A stretch of DNA of 56,508 bases. It comes from an uncultured Halanaerobiales bacterium (GTDB lineage Bacteria; Bacillota; Halanaerobiia; Halanaerobiales; M55B127). Under the pieces are notes generated by a model, which had not been told where the DNA came from, did not search any database, and was given only the letters and a program-made list of their open reading frames with translations. This document shows positions 18,074-25,601 of the stretch, one piece after another. Made by a program: the position numbers and the translations under genes. The stretch's first letter is position 1; each line of letters begins with the position of its first letter. Where the stretch lies: the NCBI GenBank assembly GCA_913055675.1, contig CAJXKY010000012.1, positions 1 through 56,508 on the forward strand. The letters are read 5' to 3'.

Positions 18074-18100
18074 AAACAGGGGATTCGAAATCCCCTGTTT
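18074..18100 (-). promoter_or_regulatory. Intergenic hairpin after the permuted binding-protein gene
   Basis: A 12-bp perfect stem (AAACAGGGGATT / AATCCCCTGTTT) with a 3-base loop, eight bases past the stop at 18108. The minus-strand tail ATTTTAC is only weakly U-rich. It is probably a 3' stabiliser or partial terminator that sets binding protein above permease, inferred from position. Confidence 0.6.
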
Positions 18101-18107
18101 TACATTT

Positions 18108-19760
18108 TTAAGCATCTGGATACAACAATCTTCCTTCTTCATCCCATTCATAACCAGCTTCTTCTAATATTTTCCTAGCATTTTGTAGTCCAGCCTCTGG
18201 ATAATTAACATTAGGATTATCCCAATATTCTAATGCCGGGGAAATTACTCCATCAGACGGAACTGCAAATCCTTTCCATACTAAAGCAGCTATTAATTCT
18301 CTGTCATTTAAGGCAGCTACTGCTTTTCTGAAAGCTTTATCACTAAATGGTCTAATCCTATGGTTAGGAGCTAAGAATCTAAATCCTAGATCTATTGAAG
18401 ATACCATTGTTAATTTTTCATCTTCCTTTACTCTTTGTTGTAAGAGTTGGTTATCACCTAAATAAGTTGCTAGGAAATTAATTTCTCCATTTTGAATCAT
18501 TCCAAATGTAGCTTCCATATTTTCAACAAATCTCACTATCCATTTGTCAACTTTAGGAGGTTGAAAATAATCTTCATTGGCACTTAATACAACTTCTTCA
18601 GAAAATTTCCAATTGCTAAATTTAAAAGGTCCTGAACCTACTGGTACTTCCTCTTGATAACTTTCAGCATTCTCGGGTTTATCTTTTAAATCTTCAATGA
18701 CAGGCTCCCATACATGTTTAGGAATAATATTAATCTTAGCTAAACTGGCAGTTTCAAAGGCAGCCCAAGGTTTTTTCAATTTGAACACTAAGGTTTGATC
18801 ATCCTCTATATTTATAACATCAATTATATCCACAAAAGGCTTATACATAGGTGCTTCCCCAGTTTTGGGAACTTCAAATGAAAACTTAACATCTTCTACA
18901 GTTACCTTTTCCCCATCATGAAATCTTAAATCATCTCTTAATACAACTCTTATTGTTGTTTTATCTATCCAATCAACACTTTTTGCAGCCCAAGGTTTTG
19001 GTAAACCATCTTGGCCCATTCTCATCAATCTATCCCAAACTAATTCAGTTATCCAGGAATCTACTGATCCACTTATATATAATGGGTTGACCGCTTGAAC
19101 TGTATCATTACTGTTTAATACTAAATCCTTTTGATCACTAATTGGTTCAGCATATAAATAGGTCCAGAAGTTTTTAATACCCAGTCCTGCCATCTCTTTT
19201 ATAGAGCTCTCAGCAAACACTTGATTGTTATAAACTATGTTAACCATCGGATTCACCGAAAATATATAAGCAACATCTTCTGCAATTATTTCTTGTGACT
19301 TATATATTAATTTTCTTCTTTCTTCCTTATCTACGGTTACCCTTTGCTTTTCTGCTACCTCATCATATTCATTATTTATATATCCAATAAAATTATAACC
19401 GGTTTCAGCAGTACTTGAGTGAAATAGATTATAGGTAAATTCATCAGGATCCAATCTTTCAGGACGGGCAGTCATTTGCCAACCTGTAATATCCCAAGAT
19501 TCTCGATCATACCAGACCACATCTGCCATCTGCTCCCAGGGCATAACATCTACTTTAGCGTCAATCCCGACTTTACGCATTTCTTCAGCCAAAATAGTAA
19601 TTGTTTCGAACTCATCCGGGGAAGAAGCTTTGGGTCTTGTAATCAAAGAAACCTCTACCAATCTATCACTTTCTGCACCGAAACCGGTTTCATTTGTAAG
19701 TGTTACTATAAAAGTAAACACCATAATTATACTTAAAACTACAGATATTTTTCTACTCAC
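18108..19760 (-). CDS. Solute-binding protein, family 5, with apparently circularly permuted domain
   Basis: 550 residues from GTG 19760, which has GGAGGAG at ideal spacing; an in-frame ATG at 19775 lies upstream of that RBS. A signal-type hydrophobic N-terminus (residues ~5-28) has no lipobox. Residues ~34-200 match the usual C-terminal part of SBP_bac_5: EEMRKVGIDAKVDVMPWEQM, WDITGWQMT, ERRKLIYKSQEIIAED. Residues ~212-550 then match the usual N-terminal and central part: PWAAKSVDW, LRDDLRFHDGEKVTVEDVKF, GSGPFKFSNWKF, FRKAVAALNDRELI, ending at KILEEAGYEWDEEGRLLYP, just where a normal family member would continue into the segment found here at the front. The two parts thus appear swapped, with cut ends that would join smoothly. 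It probably binds peptides or similar solutes for the DppBCDF genes that follow. Confidence 0.85.
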   Translation of the reverse strand: MSRKISVVLSIIMVFTFIVTLTNETGFGAESDRLVEVSLITRPKASSPDEFETITILAEEMRKVGIDAKVDVMPWEQMADVVWYDRESWDITGWQMTARPERLDPDEFTYNLFHSSTAETGYNFIGYINNEYDEVAEKQRVTVDKEERRKLIYKSQEIIAEDVAYIFSVNPMVNIVYNNQVFAESSIKEMAGLGIKNFWTYLYAEPISDQKDLVLNSNDTVQAVNPLYISGSVDSWITELVWDRLMRMGQDGLPKPWAAKSVDWIDKTTIRVVLRDDLRFHDGEKVTVEDVKFSFEVPKTGEAPMYKPFVDIIDVINIEDDQTLVFKLKKPWAAFETASLAKINIIPKHVWEPVIEDLKDKPENAESYQEEVPVGSGPFKFSNWKFSEEVVLSANEDYFQPPKVDKWIVRFVENMEATFGMIQNGEINFLATYLGDNQLLQQRVKEDEKLTMVSSIDLGFRFLAPNHRIRPFSDKAFRKAVAALNDRELIAALVWKGFAVPSDGVISPALEYWDNPNVNYPEAGLQNARKILEEAGYEWDEEGRLLYPDA

Positions 19761-19878
19761 TAATATCTCCTCCATATTTTTATTTTACTTTAACTTTAAT
19801 AACAGACAAATCTCTACTTGTAAACTACTCAATTCTCAACTACTTTATACTTAATTATCTGATATTTAGTTTTTATAT

Positions 19879-21084
19879 TCACCCCCTGATTTTAATTCCA
19901 TCTTTAAATACTGCTCTAATTGAGTCTAAATTATTTAAATCTTCTAATGGATTATCTTTTAATACCAATAAATCAGCTATTTTACCAACTTCAATTGTTC
20001 CTAATTTATGTTCTATCTTACAGGCTCTTGCTGCGTTAGAAGTTGCTGTTTTTAAAGCACTATATTTGTCTAATCCTAATTCATGTACAAACTTTATTTC
20101 TTCTTTAATCAAACCATGCATACTATCGGTTCCAACAGCAAAATTAACACCACTCTCCAAAACTTTTTGAAAATTTTCTTTTATAAATTTTCTTGCCTCC
20201 AATACTTTATCTTTGATTTTATTATTTGTAAAATCTGATTTTTCTATTCCGTATTTATGGAATAATATGCTAAAGGTACCAATTATCCATAAATTTTTAT
20301 TAATAACTTCTTTTAATTGTTCGGAGTTAATATATGCCGCATGTTCTAAGGTCCTTACATTATTTTCAATGCAAATATCCATACCCTTCCCCCCATGAAC
20401 ATGAGCTGCTATATAACTACCTGCTCTTTTAGCTTCCTCTACTGCTGTTTTTACTTCCTTTTTACTATAAGAAGCTAAATTCAAGGTAGAATCCGGAGTA
20501 CTTATTCCTCCTGTAACAAATAATTTAATTTGGTCCGCACCTCTGTAAAAATTTTCTCTTATCTGTTTAACAATTTCAGATTTACCATCACAAGTCGTGT
20601 TAGCTGCCCCGTGACCATTTACAGAAACAATACCAATTCCGCTTCCCAAAATTCGTGGAGCTATTAAATCACCTCTGTTAATTGCTTCTTTTATCTTTAA
20701 ATCTATATAATTTTCTTCTCCCATCACTCTGAGAGTAGTCACTCCCGAATCCAAATTTTTATATAAATTAGGAATACTTCTCAAAATATTTTCAGGGGCA
20801 GATCTTTTCAATTGTTCAATTTGATTACCTTTACCTGGAATTATTGATAAATGAGTATGACAATCTATTAAACCAGATAATATATAGTTATCAGTATAAT
20901 CAATAATTTGTACTTCATTATCCAAAGTATATTTTTTTAACTCTTTTTCTTTTCTAAATATTTTTTTAATAAGATTATCCTCAATTAAAATAGAACCATT
21001 ATTGATAATTTCTTTATCCATACCAGTAATTATTGACTTTGTCTTTAAAATAGTTTTGATTACAATAACCCCCCAGTCTGGCAT
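19879..21084 (-). CDS. Zn-dependent amidohydrolase (imidazolonepropionase / arylprolidase-like)
   Basis: 401 residues. It has the amidohydrolase metal motif HTH (H76, H78 in LIDCHTHL), DQIKLFVTGG with the Lys usually carboxylated, AAHVHGG and TLEHAAYI for the two further His, and AVGTDSMHG for the catalytic Asp. Relatives include Xaa-Pro/Xaa-Arg carboxypeptidases and imidazolonepropionase-like proteins. No signal peptide, so probably cytosolic. First gene after the sigma-54-type promoter at 21117-21132. ATG at 21084 is used; AGGA about 12 bases upstream is a modest RBS. Confidence 0.85.
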   Translation of the reverse strand: MPDWGVIVIKTILKTKSIITGMDKEIINNGSILIEDNLIKKIFRKEKELKKYTLDNEVQIIDYTDNYILSGLIDCHTHLSIIPGKGNQIEQLKRSAPENILRSIPNLYKNLDSGVTTLRVMGEENYIDLKIKEAINRGDLIAPRILGSGIGIVSVNGHGAANTTCDGKSEIVKQIRENFYRGADQIKLFVTGGISTPDSTLNLASYSKKEVKTAVEEAKRAGSYIAAHVHGGKGMDICIENNVRTLEHAAYINSEQLKEVINKNLWIIGTFSILFHKYGIEKSDFTNNKIKDKVLEARKFIKENFQKVLESGVNFAVGTDSMHGLIKEEIKFVHELGLDKYSALKTATSNAARACKIEHKLGTIEVGKIADLLVLKDNPLEDLNNLDSIRAVFKDGIKIRG

Positions 21085-21116
21085 TTTAATGATTTTTTCC
21101 TATGCTCCTATATTAA

Positions 21117-21132
21117 TGCATTAAATATGCCA
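21117..21132 (-). promoter_or_regulatory. Sigma-54 (-24/-12) promoter of the catabolic operon
   Basis: On the minus strand TGGCATATTTAATGCA matches the consensus TGGCAyr-N4-TTGCA, with GG and GC at the required spacing. Transcription would start near 21106, about 20 bases before the amidohydrolase ATG. The adjacent upstream gene encodes a sigma-54 activator, which strongly supports the call. Confidence 0.78.
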
Positions 21133-21168
21133 AGTCCATGTATTTTATATAAATAAATGAATATATTT

Positions 21169-21189
21169 CTGTCTTCGCTGTCTTGACAG
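21169..21189. promoter_or_regulatory. Candidate activator-binding site upstream of the sigma-54 promoter
   Basis: CTGTC occurs twice (21169-21173 and 21178-21182), and the second copy forms an inverted repeat CTGTC-TT-GACAG. The site lies 40-70 bases upstream of the -24 element, a normal distance for an enhancer element. Binding by the neighbouring regulator is inferred. Confidence 0.4.
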
Positions 21190-21267
21190 GATTTACATTT
21201 TATATTCAGAATAAATTAAATATTTATACTTGTTTGTTAAAATATTTTTAGATATCCGATATAAAAA

Positions 21268-21313
21268 TATTAGGGTGTATGGGTTATCTCATAATAACCC
21301 ATACACCCTAATA
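21268..21313 (-). terminator. Strong terminator after the sigma-54 activator gene
   Basis: 20-bp perfect inverted repeat (arms 21268-21287 and 21294-21313) with a 6-base loop, starting 7 bases after the stop at 21320. On the minus strand it is followed by TTTTTAT. It separates the regulator transcript from the sigma-54 promoter just downstream. Confidence 0.85.
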
Positions 21314-21319
21314 ATAAAC

Positions 21320-23353
21320 CTAAATGTTTTTTAATAATTTCTTTCCTTCTTCTGTTAGTTTGCTACCCTGCCTCGTTTTCCCTATTCTAACTAAACCCTT
21401 ATTTTCTAAATATTTTAATCTACTTCTTACCATTTCAGGCGATATATTTATTCCTTGCTCTCTTAGCCTCTCTGCAATTCTTCTACGACCAATATTGATT
21501 CTAGCTTCTTGCGCCTCTTTTAAAACCATCATAGTTTTGATAAGTTCTTCTTTATCTCGACCTTCATTAAAATATAATTTTATATCTGGTTTCTTTAATT
21601 GATTGTTTTTATTTTTTACATGGCTTTTTAATCTAAATTCTTCTGGAAGATGAGAAGGTTCAACTTTTTCTTCTTCAACCACACTAGTAATATAATTAAT
21701 TAGATTTTCTAACTCCCTTACATTACCAGGCCAATCATGATCTTTAAATATTCGGTAAACTTCATCAGAAATTGTTTTATTATCATTTTTATTATTTAAA
21801 AAATAATTAACTAAAAAATATATATCTTCAGGCCTCTCTCTTAAAGGAGGTACATTAAAATACAAGACTTTTAACCTATAATATAAGTCTTTTCTAAACT
21901 TCCCCTCTTGAACAAGAAGTTGTAAATCTTTATTAGTAGCAGCAATTACCCTAACATCTACCGGTATTATACTGTTACCACCAACCCGCATTATTTCTTT
22001 CTCCTGTAAAACTCGTAGAAGTCTGGCTTGAAGTGTTAATGAAGCATCACCAATTTCATCTATAAATATTACACCGGTATGGGCTTGTTCAAAAAGACCT
22101 GTTTTACCACCGAGCTTGGCTCCAGTAAATGCTCCTTCTTCATATCCAAAAAGTTCACTTTCAATTAAACTATCAGATAAGGAAGCAAAATTAACTGCTA
22201 CAAAGGGATTTTTTTTCCGGACTGATTTGTTGTAAATAGCTTGTGCAAAAAGTTCTTTCCCGGTTCCACTTTCTCCTTTTATTAAAACTGTATAATCATT
22301 ATCAGCTATCTTTTTGGCAATTTTTACCGTATTCTTAAGTTTTTGACTGATTCCAATAATATCATTAAATCTATATTTAGCAACAAAACCTTTATCACGC
22401 ATTTTTTTTCTTATCTCATATTCCTGTCTCTGTATTTGAGTTATGTCCTTAATACTAAGCACTTTTGCCTTAAATACACTGTATTGGATAGTTTCTTCTT
22501 TATTAATTAAAAATGTTTTATTTTTATGACTGATTAATTCATTAAAGATTTTCTTATCCTCATTCAACAACTCTAAAATAGAATCATTATTTATTATCCC
22601 ATCAAGCTTCTCTCCTATACTATTTTTCATAGATACATTTATAAGTTTTTCAGCTGTCCTATTCATAAACATTACCTTATTGTTTTCGTCAACTGCAATA
22701 ATTGCATCATGAGAGGTAGCTAATATACCTTCAAGTACCATATTAATCTGTGTACTATATTTATTTAAATCAACTAATTTCTTAGTATAATTAGCTATCA
22801 AGTAATTACTATTTTGTAAAGACAATTTGAGAGTAAAAAGTATTTCTATAATTGTAGAAACATCAATTAACTTTACCCCTATATCAATAACCTTTTCCAT
22901 CCCTTTAGGTGCCAAAGATTTCCCGCCCGGAGTTATCACTATCTTTTCATTATTAAATTTATCTCCAGGAGTATATGGTCTGTATTTAAGATGGTCTATA
23001 CCTAGTTTTTTAAGAAGATCAATTGTTTCTTGAGCAGTATACTTATAATTACTAACCACCAAAACATTTGTATCAGGAATAATTTGAAATAGTTCTGAGA
23101 TATTTTCTAAATTTATTGCTCTCCTTACCGATATTACTTCAATTCCTTTTGGTGTTAATTCTCGAACTTTATCATAAATTATCTTACTAGAACTCAACAC
23201 TACATCACAGTCCGACAAATTAATATTATCATCACTTAATAGATATTTTCTTATTTCAACCCGATTACCGAAAATACTTTCCAACTGATTACCAAAGGCT
23301 TCGCTCATAATTTCTGAAATCGTTATTAAAGCTAATACTTTTTTATTCACCAT
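21320..23353 (-). CDS. Sigma-54-dependent transcriptional activator with PAS domain and winged-helix C-terminus
   Basis: 677 residues from ATG 23353 (GGGTGAT upstream); ATG 23368 is in frame but has no RBS. Residues ~1-190 form a two-lobed Rossmann-like region resembling the PrpR N-terminal sensor (moderate confidence). A PAS domain follows (~215-300: GILATSHDAIIAVDENNK). The AAA+ domain has Walker A GESGTGKE, sigma-54 contact loop GAFTGA, Walker B VIFIDEIGD and VRVIAATNKDL. Instead of the usual Fis-type helix-turn-helix, the C-terminus (GRRRIAERLREQGINIS, VRSRLKYLENKGLVRIG) resembles the winged helix found in NrpR and RNase R. It probably senses a small molecule and activates the operon starting at 21084. 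Confidence 0.88.
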   Translation of the reverse strand: MVNKKVLALITISEIMSEAFGNQLESIFGNRVEIRKYLLSDDNINLSDCDVVLSSSKIIYDKVRELTPKGIEVISVRRAINLENISELFQIIPDTNVLVVSNYKYTAQETIDLLKKLGIDHLKYRPYTPGDKFNNEKIVITPGGKSLAPKGMEKVIDIGVKLIDVSTIIEILFTLKLSLQNSNYLIANYTKKLVDLNKYSTQINMVLEGILATSHDAIIAVDENNKVMFMNRTAEKLINVSMKNSIGEKLDGIINNDSILELLNEDKKIFNELISHKNKTFLINKEETIQYSVFKAKVLSIKDITQIQRQEYEIRKKMRDKGFVAKYRFNDIIGISQKLKNTVKIAKKIADNDYTVLIKGESGTGKELFAQAIYNKSVRKKNPFVAVNFASLSDSLIESELFGYEEGAFTGAKLGGKTGLFEQAHTGVIFIDEIGDASLTLQARLLRVLQEKEIMRVGGNSIIPVDVRVIAATNKDLQLLVQEGKFRKDLYYRLKVLYFNVPPLRERPEDIYFLVNYFLNNKNDNKTISDEVYRIFKDHDWPGNVRELENLINYITSVVEEEKVEPSHLPEEFRLKSHVKNKNNQLKKPDIKLYFNEGRDKEELIKTMMVLKEAQEARINIGRRRIAERLREQGINISPEMVRSRLKYLENKGLVRIGKTRQGSKLTEEGKKLLKNI

Positions 23354-23530
23354 TATTATCACCCACATTTTGTATAAATATTAATACTATTTATTATATA
23401 AAAAATATGATATAATAGCAATGTTCTTATATATATTTCTAATATTTCGTATATAATATATTTTTTCTAAACTAAATTTAAAATATATATTTTTACTTAA
23501 TGGAGTATGCTTTTATAATAATATTAATAC

Positions 23531-23559
23531 TTGACAATGTTTATCAACTATACTATAAT
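23531..23559 (+). promoter_or_regulatory. Sigma-A promoter of the T-box-cysKE unit
   Basis: TTGACA (23531-23536), 17-base spacer, TATAAT (23554-23559): both hexamers match consensus exactly. Predicted transcript start near 23566, leaving a leader of ~285 bases that holds the T-box. Confidence 0.88.
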
Positions 23560-23587
23560 AACAATACATTAAAAGAACATATAAATT

Positions 23588-23829
23588 CAAAGCCGTGAAA
23601 AAGGAAAGTACTAGAAAAAGAAGTTTTACAGAGAGGAAACCAAAGCTGAAAGGTTTCTAAATTTCTTTTCTCAGGAAGTGCCCTTTGGAGCTGTGGGCTG
23701 AAATAAGTAGGTTACCCACCGGAATTCACCCGTTATAGTGATAAGGTATAATAGTACCTGATAATAGTTAAAATTAAAGTGGAACCGCGAATTTAAACCG
23801 CCTTTAAACCAATAAGGGCGGTTTTTTAT
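23588..23829 (+). ncRNA. T-box leader, probably tRNA-Cys-responsive
   Basis: The leader has the layout of a Firmicute T-box. Stem I includes AGAGAGG and a GCTGAAAGG apical region. The conserved T-box sequence AAAGTGGAACCGCG lies at 23776-23789. The terminator is AACCGCC...GGCGGTT followed by T6 (23796-23828), which competes with the antiterminator. On the 3' side of stem I, GGAAGTGCCCTTTGGAG places TGC (23679-23681) near the expected specifier position, so the sensor probably reads uncharged tRNA-Cys. This fits cysK-cysE downstream. The specifier assignment is inferred from context and local pattern. Confidence 0.88.
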
Positions 23830-23852
23830 ATGTTATAAGGAGGAAAAGTATA

Positions 23853-24764
23853 ATGAAAAGAAATGTTATTGAATTAATTGGTAATACTAAAATGGTACAG
23901 TTAGAAGGTTTAAGTCAAGAATATAATTCAAATATATTTATGAAAATGGAAGGTACAAATCCCGGAGGATCAATAAAAGACCGACCTATTAAAAAAATGA
24001 TTGAATTGGCAGAAAAAAATGACCATTTAAACCAAGGTGATACTATTGTTGAACCTACAAGTGGTAATACAGGAATTGCTATTGCTTTAATTAGCAAGTT
24101 AAAAGGTTATAAATCAATTCTTGTAATGCCTGATACTATGTCAGAAGAAAGAATTAGCTTAATGAAAATGTATGGGGCAGAAATCATTTTAACTGATGGA
24201 GATAAAGGAATGAATGGTTCTATAGATTTGGCAGAAAAACTAAGAAACGAAAACGCCTATGTGATGTTAGATCAGTTTAGAAATAAAGGTAATTATCTTG
24301 CACACTATCAAAATACTGGCCCTGAAATTATAGACCAGTTAAAAGATATTGATGTTTTTGTTGCCGGAGTAGGTACAGGAGGCACCATCACTGGTGTTGG
24401 GAAAAAACTAAAAGAATATAATAATAATATAAAAATAATAGCTATAGAACCAGCAAATTCAGCTGTTTTATCTGGCGAAGAACCTGGTTCTCACAAAATT
24501 CAAGGTATTGGCGCAGGCTTTTTACCTGAAATAATGGATCCTAATATTATTGATGATGTAATTAAAGTGACTAATGAAGAAGCTTTTGAATATACCCGAC
24601 AACTATTAAATCAAGCTGGGCTATTTACTGGAATATCAAGTGGTGCTAATGCAATAGGTGCCATAAAAGCTGCAAAAAAATATGATAATAAAAATATTGT
24701 AACTGTTTCACCTGATAGTGGTTGGAAATATATGTCTGTTATTGATTACACGAAGGAGGCATAA
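23853..24764 (+). CDS. cysK: Cysteine synthase (O-acetylserine sulfhydrylase)
   Basis: 303 residues, PLP-dependent fold type II. The PLP Lys is in GGSIKDRP, the substrate-binding loop is EPTSGNTGIAIA, phosphate-binding GVGTGGTITG, and the late PDSGWKYMS is typical of cysteine synthases. It makes L-cysteine from O-acetylserine and sulfide. AAGGAGG precedes the ATG, 24 bases after the T-box terminator. It is followed by cysE three bases after the stop, so acetylation of serine and sulfide incorporation are coexpressed and controlled by cysteine supply. Confidence 0.93.
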   Translation: MKRNVIELIGNTKMVQLEGLSQEYNSNIFMKMEGTNPGGSIKDRPIKKMIELAEKNDHLNQGDTIVEPTSGNTGIAIALISKLKGYKSILVMPDTMSEERISLMKMYGAEIILTDGDKGMNGSIDLAEKLRNENAYVMLDQFRNKGNYLAHYQNTGPEIIDQLKDIDVFVAGVGTGGTITGVGKKLKEYNNNIKIIAIEPANSAVLSGEEPGSHKIQGIGAGFLPEIMDPNIIDDVIKVTNEEAFEYTRQLLNQAGLFTGISSGANAIGAIKAAKKYDNKNIVTVSPDSGWKYMSVIDYTKEA

Positions 24765-24767
24765 CAA

Positions 24768-25346
24768 ATGGTAAACTATATAAAAACTCTAGTTAAATAT
24801 ACACTGCAAAAAGATCCGGCTGCTAAATCCTTTTGGGAAGTTTTATTACTTTATCCTTCAATTCATGCCCAAATTATACACAAAATTTCACATAAATTAT
24901 ATAATAAAGACTGGTTCTTTCTAGCCCGCTTTACATCTCAGTTAGGAAGGTTTTTAACCGGCATAGAAATTCATCCTGGTGCTCAATTAAGTAATAAAAT
25001 ATTTATTGACCACGGTCACGGAGTGGTTATCGGAGAAACAGCAGAAATTGGAAAAGATGTAGTTATATATCACGGAGTTACTTTAGGAGCCACCGGTAAC
25101 GAAAAAAATTCGAAACGTCACCCCACTATTAAAAACCATGTTATGATTGGAGCAGGTTCAAAAGTTCTAGGACCAATTACAGTCCATAATGGAGCAAAGG
25201 TGGGGGCAAATGCAGTAGTATTAGATGATGTATCCAAAAATCAAACTGTTGTGGGACTCCCTGCAAAATCTCATGATATATTAGAAATATTAAAAAAAGA
25301 ATCAAAAGAAAATAACAAGCAATTTAAAAAAGTGAGTGCCCGTTAA
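24768..25346 (+). CDS. cysE: Serine O-acetyltransferase
   Basis: 192 residues. The N-terminal helical part ([20 protein letters not shown]) is followed by left-handed beta-helix hexapeptide repeats with the catalytic signature [16 protein letters not shown], and HHGVTLG-type [13 protein letters not shown]. It transfers acetyl from acetyl-CoA to serine, giving the substrate of CysK. AAGGAGG lies upstream, overlapping the end of cysK, so translation is likely coupled. The tail past residue ~175 is Lys-rich and shorter than in enterobacterial CysE. Confidence 0.93.
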   Translation: MVNYIKTLVKYTLQKDPAAKSFWEVLLLYPSIHAQIIHKISHKLYNKDWFFLARFTSQLGRFLTGIEIHPGAQLSNKIFIDHGHGVVIGETAEIGKDVVIYHGVTLGATGNEKNSKRHPTIKNHVMIGAGSKVLGPITVHNGAKVGANAVVLDDVSKNQTVVGLPAKSHDILEILKKESKENNKQFKKVSAR

Positions 25347-25364
25347 TAAGCACTCACTTTTTTT
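25330..25364. terminator. Bidirectional terminator between cysE and the ldh remnant
   Basis: 10-bp stem AAGTGAGTGC / GCACTCACTT with a 10-base loop, followed by T7 on the plus strand and T6 on the minus strand. The left arm lies inside the last codons of cysE. Confidence 0.88.
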
Positions 25365-25601
25365 ATATGTAAATATCTAATTTTGAGATACCTTCTTTCA
25401 TCAATTTAGCGGAATTAATAAATGCACTTTTTTTCCTTATTTAATTTGATTTCCAAAACATTTCTTATTCCAATATTGTCGATTACCGGCAAACTAAGGC
25501 TTACATCTTCCATTCCATATATTGCCCTGTTAATAGACTTGAAACCGTCAAAACAGTATCCTCGTTTCTTAAAATAGCTTTTGTGAATTGAGTTACACCT
25601 A
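25363..25601 (-). pseudogene. C-terminal remnant of an L-lactate dehydrogenase gene
   Basis: Read on the minus strand with two frame changes, it gives GVTQFTKAILRNEDTVLTVS and SLLTGQY, then MEDVSLSLP and NVLEIKLNKE, then INSAKLMKEGISKL. These are the final ~75 residues of an LDH/MDH-family protein. No start and no NAD-binding or catalytic part remain. It begins exactly at the stop codon of the omptin-like gene, so the rest of ldh seems to have been replaced by that gene. Confidence 0.75.

Noticed and set aside
19776-19878. A second sigma-54 promoter in front of the permuted binding-protein gene
   Set aside because: No GG-N10-GC pattern in the 118-base gap; probably read from the upstream promoter.
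21268-21313. 20-bp inverted repeat as an attachment site or insertion-sequence end
   Set aside because: It lies just after a stop codon, is followed by a T-run on the coding strand and has no partner copy; it is a terminator.
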